Assembly: GCF_030143245.1 (NCBI RefSeq)
Contig: NZ_JARJNS010000007.1
Coordinates: 124,001 to 188,000, forward strand
Source: Rhabdaerophilum sp. SD176
Lineage (GTDB): Bacteria; Pseudomonadota; Alphaproteobacteria; Rhizobiales; Beijerinckiaceae
Length of the DNA stretch: 64,000 bases
Direction: 5' to 3'
The notes below the pieces were generated by a model. The model searched no databases. It saw only the letters and a program-made list of their open reading frames with translations, and had not been told where the DNA came from. Position numbers and translations under genes: made by a program. Below are positions 52,320 through 60,302 of the stretch, piece by piece. Every line of letters begins with the position of its first letter. Position 1 is the first letter of the stretch.

Positions 52320-52955
52320 CTACCAGCGGAGCCACAGGTGCCCGGCCAGGGAGCCGACAACAGCGACGATGACAGCGGCAAGTGAATACCAGGCCGCCAC
52401 GAAGCTGGTGCTGTCTTCCGTGCAGTAGAGACCATAGGCCACGATGGCCAACCCGGCCGAGGCAAGACCCGCGAGTGCTCCGGCAGAGGCCGGATGGGAT
52501 GTTGCACCCGCCCGCAAGGCCATCAGGGACGTGACCAGCGGCATAGCGGCCAGAAGCGGGATGACGGTCAGGCAGGAAATGATGCTCTTCCCCAGCATCC
52601 GGCTGAGGAACCCCTCTTGCCCCCATGTCGCAAGATCAACCGCCAGGAGAAGCGATAGGGGCAGAAGAACAGCAGCAAGGGCAGCAAGCCCCCGGGCGAT
52701 CGAGGCCTCCGGGCGCAGGAGCGTGCGGGTGCCCATGAGCGCGGCGATGGCAACAACCAGCCCAAGACCGGTCTTGACGAGTGTCGGCATCGCGCCTGTC
52801 GACGTCAGATCTGTCCTGATCCCCACCAGACCAAGAAAGATGATGCCCGTGGCAAGCGCGGCGACGGGCAGCCAGATCAGCAGGCGCCGGCTGGCTCTCG
52901 GGGGTTTGACGGCGAGATCCTCGGCCAGCCAGTCGATGAGTTTCTCAGTCTGCAT
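52320..52955 (-). CDS. NrsF-like anti-sigma factor (DUF1109)
   Basis: A 211-residue membrane protein with six helices. A short cytoplasmic start (KLIDWLAEDLAVKPPR) precedes the membrane part, as in DUF1109 proteins such as Caulobacter NrsF. Only a few Cys are present, one in the helix IISCLTVIPLLA and one near GLYCTEDS, which may sense metal or redox state by analogy with NrsF. The ATG at 52955 lies inside the end of the sigma gene (11-base overlap), the standard arrangement for a sigma/anti-sigma pair. Confidence 0.86.
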   Translation of the reverse strand: MQTEKLIDWLAEDLAVKPPRASRRLLIWLPVAALATGIIFLGLVGIRTDLTSTGAMPTLVKTGLGLVVAIAALMGTRTLLRPEASIARGLAALAAVLLPLSLLLAVDLATWGQEGFLSRMLGKSIISCLTVIPLLAAMPLVTSLMALRAGATSHPASAGALAGLASAGLAIVAYGLYCTEDSTSFVAAWYSLAAVIVAVVGSLAGHLWLRW

Positions 52956-53511
52956 GTCGGCTCTTCCCGAACATTTTTCCAAGCCGTTTCAGGGAGCGGT
53001 GAAGCGCAACGCGCACGGCGCCCTCGCTCATGCCGAGTTCCGCACCGACATCTGCAGAAGAACGGCCAACCATGATGATCTGCTCGACAAGCTTGCGCTG
53101 TTTCGCATCCAGCGCATTCAGGATTCTCGCACTATCAAGCGTGCTGTCACGCCTCTCGTCCGGCGCGGCCAGCGCTTCACTCATCGTGTCGATATCCACC
53201 TCGACCCTGAACCCGGACTTGCGAAGGGCGTCGATCGCCTTGTAGCGCGCAACGGCATTGAGCCAGGGCAGGAAGGGAAACGAAGGGTCCCATGTCGCGC
53301 GTTTGAGATGAACGGCAAGCAGCGTTTCCTGTACGATGTCCTCGAGATCCGCCAGGCCTCGCCCGGAACGCATGAGCAGGGGGCGCACAACGCCGCGAAG
53401 ATGCGGCGCAACCGCACCAAGAAGCGTCTTGTAGGCGCCCACATCACCGTCAAGGGCCTGACGCATCAGGTTGCTCCATTCCTCTTCTTTTCCCGCCGGT
53501 CTTTTATGCAC
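52945..53511 (-). CDS. ECF sigma factor of the NrsF-controlled (SigF-like) type
   Basis: A 188-residue sigma factor. Region 2: AYKTLLGAVAPHLRGVVRPL, DLEDIVQETLLAVHLKRATW, then FLPWLNAVARYKAIDALRKS. Region 4: RKLVEQIIMVGRSSADVGAE followed by LGMSEGAVRVALHRSLKRL. It directs RNA polymerase to a set of stress promoters and is held by the membrane anti-sigma encoded next. GTG at 53511, with AGGAAG, is chosen as it keeps the conserved EEEWSNLM stretch; an ATG at 53466 with GGAG is an alternative and would leave a more usual leader from the promoter at 53526. It appears to control its own gene and four other promoters in this block. Confidence 0.87.
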   Translation of the reverse strand: MHKRPAGKEEEWSNLMRQALDGDVGAYKTLLGAVAPHLRGVVRPLLMRSGRGLADLEDIVQETLLAVHLKRATWDPSFPFLPWLNAVARYKAIDALRKSGFRVEVDIDTMSEALAAPDERRDSTLDSARILNALDAKQRKLVEQIIMVGRSSADVGAELGMSEGAVRVALHRSLKRLGKMFGKSRHAD

Positions 53512-53525
53512 GCGACTTCCTGATA

Positions 53526-53551
53526 TTCGGACCCAGACTCCCATCCGTTAC
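53526..53551 (-). promoter_or_regulatory. ECF sigma-type autoregulatory promoter
   Basis: On the minus strand TGTAACG with GTAACG at 53551-53546, 16 bases, CGAA at 53529-53526 followed by TAT. It lies 15 bases before the GTG at 53511 and 60 bases before the ATG at 53466. ECF genes commonly drive their own expression from the promoter class they recognise, which supports reading the motif as this sigma factor's target. Confidence 0.79.
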
Positions 53552-53733
53552 AGGATAGCCGGACAAGCCAACAAATTGCTTTTTTGTGATCCCGGCGGGC
53601 TGCCATCACAGCAATGTGTGCCCTCGGGCATGACAGTTGATTGGCACTCGGGGCGGATCGTCCCCTATGGGTGGCGCCAGTTCTGCTGAGCCAACGGGCG
53701 GCGAAGCCCATTCCAGATCGAAAGGCCTTTTCC

Positions 53734-54283
53734 ATGTCGGATATCATTCCCGTCATCCCGCGACTTCCGGCACCGGATCTTGAGGTGGTCCTGACAGGTT
53801 CCGGCGGGGCGCATTTCTCGCTGGCCGACGAGGCGCCCGAAACATTCACGCTGGTTGTCTTCTATCGGGGCTATCACTGCCCGATCTGCCGTACCCAGCT
53901 GAAGGAGCTGGAAGCCAACCTGCCGGAATTCGAGAAGCGTGGAGTGTCTGTCGTCGCGGTTTCCTCCGACTCGGGCTACAAAGGCAAAGGCTGAATGGAA
54001 CTTGCCGCATTTGCGCCTTGGCTATGGCCTCGACCTCAACATGGCCCGGCGCTGGGGCCTCTATGTCTCGGCAGGGCGGGGGGTCACCTCGATCGGTGTC
54101 GAGGAGCCAGCCCTGTTCTCGGAGCCGGGTCTTTTCCTCATCCGCCCGGACCGCACCGTCTATTTCGCCTCGGTCCAGTCGATGCCCTTTGCCCGTCCTC
54201 ACTTCACCGACATTCTCGCGGCGATCGACTTCGTGGTCGCGAAATCATACCCGGCGCGGGGCGAGGTCACCACCCTTGCTTGA
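53734..54283 (+). pseudogene. Peroxiredoxin-like (AhpC/TSA) protein with a frameshift
   Basis: The first frame (53734-53994) reads MSDIIPVIPRLPAPDLEVVL through VVFYRGYHCPICRTQLKELE, with the peroxidase-type CPIC motif near residue 50, to VVAVSSDS near residue 84, then stops at a TGA (53992-53994). The rest of the family pattern continues in the +1 frame: RATKAKAEWNLPHLRLGYGL, WGLYVSAGRG, EEPALFSEPGLFLIRPD and SMPFARPHFTDILAAID, ending at 54283. A one-base gain or two-base loss near 53970 explains it. Unless recoded or a sequencing error, only a truncated protein is made. It is divergent from the ECF sigma gene, but no matching promoter was found for it. Confidence 0.82.
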
Positions 54284-54338
54284 CCCGTCTTCCGGATTAC
54301 CGACAATCCGGAAGCCTCTGCGCTTCCGGACATTGACC

Positions 54339-55172
54339 ATGGGCATTGGTCTCGCGACGCTGATCGCGGCCAGCCCATTCTTGCCCTGGTCGAGCCGGGC
54401 AGCGGCTCAATCCAGCAATGTCGCGCCATATGCCCCGCTGCCGGATACCGAGATCAGTGCTTCCGGCCCGTTCAAGGCATGGCTGATCCAGCCGACCACC
54501 CGATACAATCATGGGGTTCTCGGCGATGCCGTGGAAGCAGGCGGCTTCGTGGTCGAGCATGGTCGAAAACGCCTGGTCTTTACACTTCCGTCCGAGGCGG
54601 TTTTCGAGGACAGGCGTGTCCGGCTTGCCGATCTTGATGGCGACGGCGTCCCGGAGGCAATCATCGTCAAGGCCTATCTGGAGCGAGGCGCCGCGATCGC
54701 GGTCTACCGCATCCTGAAGGACCGTATCGAACCGCTGGCGGAAAGCCCTGCGATCGGCACCCGCAATCGCTGGCTCAATCCGTTGGGCATTGCCGACTTT
54801 ACCGGCTCGGGCGAACAGATGATCGCAGCGGTGATTACCCCGCATCTCGCCGGATCGCTGAGGCTTTACCGACTGAGAGCGGGGACACTCGAGGAAGTGG
54901 CACGGATTGAAGGGTATACCAACCATATCCTGGGCAGCCGCGACCTTGATCTCGGACGCATTGTCCGGCTCTCGCGCCGCAATCCTCCGCTCGTCATTGT
55001 TCCGACACGTGACCGGAATGCCCTCGCGATGGTCAGCTTCAGAGATGCGAGCCCGCGCATCGTCAGGCAATGGTCCATCAACGCCCGGATTGACGGCTTG
55101 CGTATCGAAAACGGTTCCCGCGTGAAGCTCTCGACATCATCCGGGGTTCGGATGGTCGAGCTTGCCGAATGA
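54339..55172 (+). CDS. Exported VCBS/FG-GAP-like repeat protein
   Basis: A 277-residue protein with a signal peptide (MGIGLATLIAASPFLPWSSR, cleavage near AAAQ). Calcium-loop-like blade VRLADLDGDGVPEAIIVKAY and the segment GIADFTGSGEQMIAAVITPH indicate FG-GAP/VCBS beta-propeller repeats, here about four. The role is unknown; binding of a carbohydrate or protein partner is usual. The start lacks an obvious ribosome site, so an upstream non-ATG start is possible. It lies 55 bp after the broken peroxiredoxin gene. Confidence 0.72.
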   Translation: MGIGLATLIAASPFLPWSSRAAAQSSNVAPYAPLPDTEISASGPFKAWLIQPTTRYNHGVLGDAVEAGGFVVEHGRKRLVFTLPSEAVFEDRRVRLADLDGDGVPEAIIVKAYLERGAAIAVYRILKDRIEPLAESPAIGTRNRWLNPLGIADFTGSGEQMIAAVITPHLAGSLRLYRLRAGTLEEVARIEGYTNHILGSRDLDLGRIVRLSRRNPPLVIVPTRDRNALAMVSFRDASPRIVRQWSINARIDGLRIENGSRVKLSTSSGVRMVELAE

Positions 55173-55356
55173 AGGGACGCGGTTAGCGCCCGAGGCCTTC
55201 GCTTGTTGCGATCGACCGTTGCAATGACCTCCAGAAGGCCGGCATGCCTCTGCCGCCCTGAACCCGGGGAATCCGGAAACACCCGGACCGGCGCCCGCTT
55301 CCGGATGGTCCGCGGGCCGTAGGGCCGGACGGCTCGGCGCGGAATGACGGCGCCGC

Positions 55357-55800
55357 TCAGCGCTCCTTCACCGTCGTGAGGATGAACATCGAGCGTGTCG
55401 CCGCGACGCCCGGCACCTTCTGGATGCCGTCGAGCATGATCTCCGAGAAATGGGTCATGTCCCGCGCGGTGATCTCGACCATGACGTCGCAATCCCCGGA
55501 GACGATCCAGCAATTCTTGATCCCCGGCAGCCGGGCGAGGGATTCCGCGACATAGGCCGCCGGCACCTGGGGTTCGCGCTGCACCGAGGCCAGCACCCGC
55601 ACCGCCTCGCCGATTGCCTGCGGCTCGATCCGGGCATGGTAGCCCCGGATGACCTTCGCATCCTCGAGCCGCTTGATCCGGCGCGATATCGCGGAATGCG
55701 ACAGCGGGATCCGGGCCGCAAGGTCGAGATTGCTGAGGCGGGCCTCCGCCTGCAGCGCCCTCAGGATCTGGTGGTCGAAATCGTCGAGGTCGAGAGTCAT
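55357..55800 (-). CDS. Lrp/AsnC-family transcriptional regulator
   Basis: A 147-residue regulator: winged helix with ILRALQAEARLSNLDLAARI and LSHSAISRRIKRLEDAKVI, then the RAM/AsnC ligand domain with GIKNCWIVSGDCDVMVEITA. Lrp-type regulators sense amino acids and typically control a neighbour. Here that is the divergent cystathionine-gamma-synthase-family gene. The ATG at 55800 gives the usual length; an upstream ATG at 55857 would add 19 unusual residues. Confidence 0.92.
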   Translation of the reverse strand: MTLDLDDFDHQILRALQAEARLSNLDLAARIPLSHSAISRRIKRLEDAKVIRGYHARIEPQAIGEAVRVLASVQREPQVPAAYVAESLARLPGIKNCWIVSGDCDVMVEITARDMTHFSEIMLDGIQKVPGVAATRSMFILTTVKER

Positions 55801-55848
55801 TGCAAGGTCTTTTCCGGACAGGCCGGCCCTTCCGGGACCGGAGCACAT

Positions 55849-55876
55849 AATTTGCACAGATTATCCTGAATTTGCA
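55849..55876. promoter_or_regulatory. Direct repeat AATTTGCA, 20-bp period (candidate Lrp operator)
   Basis: AATTTGCA occurs at 55849-55856 and again at 55869-55876, exactly two helical turns apart. It is in the intergenic space between the Lrp/AsnC gene and its divergent target. Same-face repeats suit Lrp-type octamers. Confidence 0.5.
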
Positions 55877-55973
55877 AAAACTTCGACATTTTCCGCTTTT
55901 TCCGCGCTTATCTTGCGCTCAATTGGCCAGTTTGGCAGACTCCCTCATGCCCCGAGGAGATGGAGAAACCACC

Positions 55974-57278
55974 ATGGCCAAGTCTGACAGTTCAAGGACC
56001 GACAGCTCGAAAACCTACCGCGAGACCAGCCTCGGGCAGCACGCACTGCATAACGAGACGCTGATGCTCGGCTATGGCTATGACCCTGCCTTGTCCGAAG
56101 GGTCGGTGAAGCCGCCGGTCTTCCTGACCTCGACCTTCTGTTTCCCGAGCGCCGATGCCGGCCGCGAATTCTTCGACATCGCCTCCGGCCGTTCCGCCGG
56201 CAAGAACGATGTCGATGGCGGACTCGTCTATTCGCGCTTCAACCATCCGAATGCCCAGATCGTCGAGGAGCGCCTCGCCCTGTTCGAGAAGGCCGATGCC
56301 GGCGCCGTCTTCGCCAGCGGCATGGCGGCGATCGCCACGATTCTCTTCGCCCATTGCCGCCCGGGCGACGTGATCCTGCATTCGACGCCGCTCTATGGTG
56401 GCACCGACACGCTGGTGCACAAGGTGCTGCCGCAATTCGGCATCATCGCCCTGCCGGTCGCCGACCCGAATGATCCCGCCGGCCTCGAGGCGGCGATGAT
56501 TGCGGCGGAAGCCCGCGGCCGGCTTGCCATGCTCTACCTGGAGACGCCCTCGAACCCGCTGGCCACGCTGGCGGATATCGGCCTCTCGGCCCGGCTGGCG
56601 GAAGCCTCCGCCCGGCGCCAGCAGCACCGGCCGCTGGTCGTGGTCGACAATACGCTGCAGGGTCCGGTCTTCCAGAACGCCATCCGCGCCGGCGCCGACC
56701 TCTCGCTCTATTCGCTGACCAAATATGTCGGCGGCCATTCCGATCTCATCGCCGGCGGTGTTGTCGGCAACCGGATCGCCATGACGCCGGTCCGCAGCCT
56801 GCGCGCCCTGATGGGCGGCAGCCTCGACCCGCATTCCTGCTGGATGCTGTCGCGCTCGCTCGAGACCGTGACCCTCCGGATGGAGCGCGCAGCTTCGAAC
56901 GCCATGACGATCGCCCGCTGGCTCGAACGCCACAAGGCCGTGCGGCAGGTCCATTTCGCCGCCCTCGCGCCGCAAGGCAGCGTGCAGCACCGCATCTACA
57001 CCACGCAATGCACCGGGCCAGGCTCGCTGATGTCCTTCGATGTCGGCACCCGGGAAAAGGCCTTCCGCGCGCTGGACCGGCTGCGCATCGTCAAGCTGGC
57101 TGTGAGCCTTGGCGGCACGGAATCGCTCGCCTGCCACCCGTCAACCACCGTGATTTCCGGCGTTGCGCCGGAAACGCGCGAGGCCATGGGCGTGACGGAA
57201 GGGTTGATCCGCCTTTCCGTGGGGATCGAGCATGTCGACGACCTGATCGCCGATCTCGATTATGCCCTCGCCGATTGA
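55974..57278 (+). CDS. Cystathionine gamma-synthase family PLP enzyme (methionine gamma-lyase-like)
   Basis: A 434-residue enzyme of the Cys/Met metabolism PLP family. Motifs: VYSRFNHPNAQIVEERLALF (the usual Y-x-R of the phosphate site), ASGMAAIATILFAH, LYLETPSNPLATLADI, VVDNTLQGPVFQNAIRAGA and PLP lysine in LYSLTKYVGGHSDLIAGG. It acts on homocysteine, cystathionine or methionine; lyase activity is as likely as synthase. The start at 55974 has GGAGA upstream. It is regulated, probably, by the divergent Lrp/AsnC protein, which fits a role in amino acid breakdown. Confidence 0.9.
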   Translation: MAKSDSSRTDSSKTYRETSLGQHALHNETLMLGYGYDPALSEGSVKPPVFLTSTFCFPSADAGREFFDIASGRSAGKNDVDGGLVYSRFNHPNAQIVEERLALFEKADAGAVFASGMAAIATILFAHCRPGDVILHSTPLYGGTDTLVHKVLPQFGIIALPVADPNDPAGLEAAMIAAEARGRLAMLYLETPSNPLATLADIGLSARLAEASARRQQHRPLVVVDNTLQGPVFQNAIRAGADLSLYSLTKYVGGHSDLIAGGVVGNRIAMTPVRSLRALMGGSLDPHSCWMLSRSLETVTLRMERAASNAMTIARWLERHKAVRQVHFAALAPQGSVQHRIYTTQCTGPGSLMSFDVGTREKAFRALDRLRIVKLAVSLGGTESLACHPSTTVISGVAPETREAMGVTEGLIRLSVGIEHVDDLIADLDYALAD

Positions 57279-57290
57279 GGGATGAACCGG

Positions 57291-57311
57291 CGGGCGCCGT
57301 ACAGGCGCCCG
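57291..57311. terminator. Hairpin between convergent genes
   Basis: CGGGCGCC at 57291-57298 and GGCGCCCG at 57304-57311 form a perfect 8-bp stem with a 5-base loop, between the PLP enzyme stop and the TadG-like stop. It lacks a T run, so it may be a weak or Rho-aided terminator for both. Confidence 0.6.
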
Positions 57312-57316
57312 CGCTA

Positions 57317-58726
57317 TCAGTTGATCAGTCGGGCCTTCGCCATCACCGACCGGAACATCATCTCCGTCGCCTGCGAGATTTCGCCCGGCGTGGTGGCGAA
57401 ATAGGCATATTCCGGCAGCGTGGCGCAATCGCGCATGGTCTGGCGGATGACCGGCTTCAGCATCGACTGGATCTGCACGAAGCGGGTATCGGTCGAGCCC
57501 GGCGGCGTGATGTATTCGGTATTGAGCGTCGCAACCGTGATGCCCTTGTTCTTGAAACCGTCGCATACCTTGGAGTCGATCGCCTGCGAGCGTTCGGAAC
57601 CCCAGTAGAAGCCCGGATTGTTGACCGTGAAATTCGTATCCGGGCTCCATTGCCCCCAGTAATTGCAGATATTCTTTTTCTTTCCGTCCACCCAGGCATC
57701 CTTGCACTGGCTGTACTCGTTGACATTGCCCTCGACGCCGTCGGTCATCAGAAGCAGCATGACCTTCGGCGAAGCTGCCGTCTTCCCGTCACCGCTGGCC
57801 GGGATCTTCTTCAGCAGGTCCTTCATCGCCACCGTGAAGTTCGACCCGGCGCCGGCAACATCCATTTCCATATTGTTCACGGCAGTCTTGACCGTGGACA
57901 GGCTGGCGCTTTCCTTCTGGACCTCGGTCAGCGTGTTGCTGAACTTGTAGACCGCGAAGCGGAACTGGTCCGGCAGCTTGGCCATGGTGCCGGCCTCGTC
58001 GATGACATCGGAAAGCGCCGAGCGGACAATGTCGAACCGGGTCTTGGCCCCGATCTTCTTGGCGCAGACCGGCGTGGCGCGGCCGTCATCCCAGCCCCCG
58101 GTGGCCTTGCAATCCGGGTTGAACATCGGAACTTTCCAGCTCAGCGTGTGGCAGGCAAAGGCGCAGCCAAGCTTGCTGTTCATCAGCGTCTGGTCCGTGG
58201 TGCTGGCGCCGATCCCCATGGAACCGGACGCATCGGCCAGCACATAGACGCTGACAAAGAGTGGCGGTGCGGAGGACGCGCCGGCGCAACCGCCGAAATC
58301 CATGGTCGCAAACCCGGCAATCGCCACGGCCATGGTCTTCTGCGTGCCCGAAAAGCACACATTGGCGATGACGGCGTTGTTCTTGAGGGTGATTTCGTAG
58401 GTGGCACTGGCCATGGCGCCGTCGAGGCCGGCGACGGACATCAGCGACTCGAAAGTTGCCTTGGCAATCTTCTCGCTCTCGATCTTCTGCTGCTCCCAGG
58501 AATAGGTTGGCTTCACAACCGATTCTGCAACGGCAGAAAGCGCGGCGGCATCGGCGATGCTCTGCACCTTGGCCCGCGTGCCGGCAACCGTCGCAAAATC
58601 AACCGAAGCCCCGAGCAGCCCGATCACCGGGATCATCGACAACGAGAAGGTTGTCGCCACCGAACCATGCCGGCTGGCCCGGAATCGTTGAACGGTGCGG
58701 GAAATAAGTCGGGACAGGGCGGTCAT
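57317..58726 (-). CDS. TadG-like pilus assembly protein with vWA domain
   Basis: A 469-residue protein. The N-terminal TadE/TadG-type helix is SLSMIPVIGLLGASVDFATV, followed by the Flp-type TRAKVQSIADAAALSAV. A von Willebrand A domain begins near residue 170 with the metal site DASGSMG and continues to LLLMTDGVEGNVNE; a Cys-rich insert (CAFACHTLSW, DCKATGG, CAKKIG) lies between. It would sit in the envelope as part of a Tad secretion/pilus system, but no other tad gene is in the window. AAGGAG precedes the ATG at 58726. Confidence 0.85.
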   Translation of the reverse strand: MTALSRLISRTVQRFRASRHGSVATTFSLSMIPVIGLLGASVDFATVAGTRAKVQSIADAAALSAVAESVVKPTYSWEQQKIESEKIAKATFESLMSVAGLDGAMASATYEITLKNNAVIANVCFSGTQKTMAVAIAGFATMDFGGCAGASSAPPLFVSVYVLADASGSMGIGASTTDQTLMNSKLGCAFACHTLSWKVPMFNPDCKATGGWDDGRATPVCAKKIGAKTRFDIVRSALSDVIDEAGTMAKLPDQFRFAVYKFSNTLTEVQKESASLSTVKTAVNNMEMDVAGAGSNFTVAMKDLLKKIPASGDGKTAASPKVMLLLMTDGVEGNVNEYSQCKDAWVDGKKKNICNYWGQWSPDTNFTVNNPGFYWGSERSQAIDSKVCDGFKNKGITVATLNTEYITPPGSTDTRFVQIQSMLKPVIRQTMRDCATLPEYAYFATTPGEISQATEMMFRSVMAKARLIN

Positions 58727-58918
58727 GAAAGCAACTCCTTGCACGCCAAGAAGAGGTACAAGGGAACGGCTAATCAGCATTTAATCGGATCGCAGAAGCA
58801 ACAATTCGAGCAATGATGCCTTCCAAAGCCTGAAACAACCCGATTGCATTTGAAGCAATCACCGGGGCTTTACCGCACGTTCCCGGCGCGGCATGGTCGC
58901 GCGGAGGAATCAAGCCGC

Positions 58919-60115
58919 ATGCAACCCGGTCCCGCCGATCTCGACAATGCTGCCGGCCCTGCGGAATGGGCGCGCGCCATGACCGATCCCGCCGCCTTTG
59001 CGGCGGAGCAGGAACAGCTCGGCCATGTCTGGACCTTCCTCGGTGTTGCCGGCGAGATCCCGGTGCTGAATGACTGGTTCACCGCCACCTTGGGCGGCAG
59101 GTCGATCTTCGTGCAGCGCTTTGAATCCGGGCTCCGCGCCTACGAGAACAGATGCGCCCACCGCTTCTATCCGCTCCGCATTGGCAAGACCGGGAACGGC
59201 CCTGTCGTCTGCGGCTTCCATCACTGGCGCTACAATGCCGAAGGGCGCGCCCTCGGCATTCCCAAATGCATCGAGATGTATGGCCGGACCCCGCGCGACA
59301 TTGATGCCCGCCTCCTCGAGGTCGAACTGGCGCAATGCGGCGACCTCATCTTCGGACGCTTCCCGGGCCGGCAGCATTGCTCGCTGGCGGAATGGCTTGG
59401 CCCCGGCCATGATGTGCTTTCCCGGTTCGGGACAGGAATCGCCAGGCCGGATAGCTTCAGCAGGGAGGTTGACGCCCACTGGAAGCTGCTGATGAACATC
59501 TCGCTCGACGACTACCATATCGTCGCAGTCCATCCGACCAGCTTCGGCAAGGCGGGCTACCTGCCGCCGGATATCATCCATTACGCGCATTTCAACACGC
59601 ACAGTGCCTATCTGCCCGGCGGCTCGCCCGGCACATTGGAGGCTGTCGCGGCAGCATGCCGCGAGGGCACGTACCTTCCCGAGCGCTACCGTATCTTCCA
59701 GTTCTTCCCCGGCCTGATTGTCGCGTTGATCAAGGCCATGGACTATATGGGCGACTCCTACTGGTTCGTGCTGTTCCAGCATCTCGAGCCCATCGGTCCG
59801 GGGCGGACGCGTTCGACCACCCGCACTGTCCCCCTGCCATTCCGGCGCAAGGCGGGCCGTGTCCGCACGACCATTCGGGCCATGACGATGCCCTGGATGC
59901 GGCTGGGTTTCCGGATAAACGCCGTGCGAATCCATGGCGAGGACAACGCTGCCTGCGAGCAATTGCAGCGGATTGCGAGCCAGGCCGGCGCCCAGCCGAT
60001 CCTGTCGCGGCAGGAAGCGCGCGTCGGCTGGTTCGAGGCGGATTATGCCCGCCTCATGGCCGGACAGCTCGAACCCACAGGCCGCATCGAGACGTTTTCC
60101 GGGCTCGACGGCTAG
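58919..60115 (+). CDS. Rieske-type (ring-hydroxylating-like) oxygenase
   Basis: A 398-residue protein. The Rieske cluster motif is NRCAHRFYPL with VVCGFHHWRYN (C-x-H ... C-x2-H, residues about 79-105). The mononuclear iron motif is ISLDDYHIVAVHP (D-x2-H-x4-H), near residue 200. These are the features of the alpha subunits of Rieske oxygenases, which hydroxylate or demethylate organic substrates using electrons from a partner reductase. No reductase gene is nearby. GGAGGA lies ten bases before the ATG at 58919. The substrate is unknown. Confidence 0.85.
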   Translation: MQPGPADLDNAAGPAEWARAMTDPAAFAAEQEQLGHVWTFLGVAGEIPVLNDWFTATLGGRSIFVQRFESGLRAYENRCAHRFYPLRIGKTGNGPVVCGFHHWRYNAEGRALGIPKCIEMYGRTPRDIDARLLEVELAQCGDLIFGRFPGRQHCSLAEWLGPGHDVLSRFGTGIARPDSFSREVDAHWKLLMNISLDDYHIVAVHPTSFGKAGYLPPDIIHYAHFNTHSAYLPGGSPGTLEAVAAACREGTYLPERYRIFQFFPGLIVALIKAMDYMGDSYWFVLFQHLEPIGPGRTRSTTRTVPLPFRRKAGRVRTTIRAMTMPWMRLGFRINAVRIHGEDNAACEQLQRIASQAGAQPILSRQEARVGWFEADYARLMAGQLEPTGRIETFSGLDG

Positions 60116-60302
60116 GACGTATCCTCATCGATCGCTCCCGTCTGTGAGTATGCGTCATGATCACATCCGCGTGAGCGGAAAGACCCCGACGCGCCTCTCC
60201 GCAATTCCGTCCCAATGTTACCCTATCGGCAATCCGGGTGCCGCTACACGGCGTATATTGCGCTGCACCATGCTGCCTGGACGGCTGGCACGGGATCACC
60301 GG

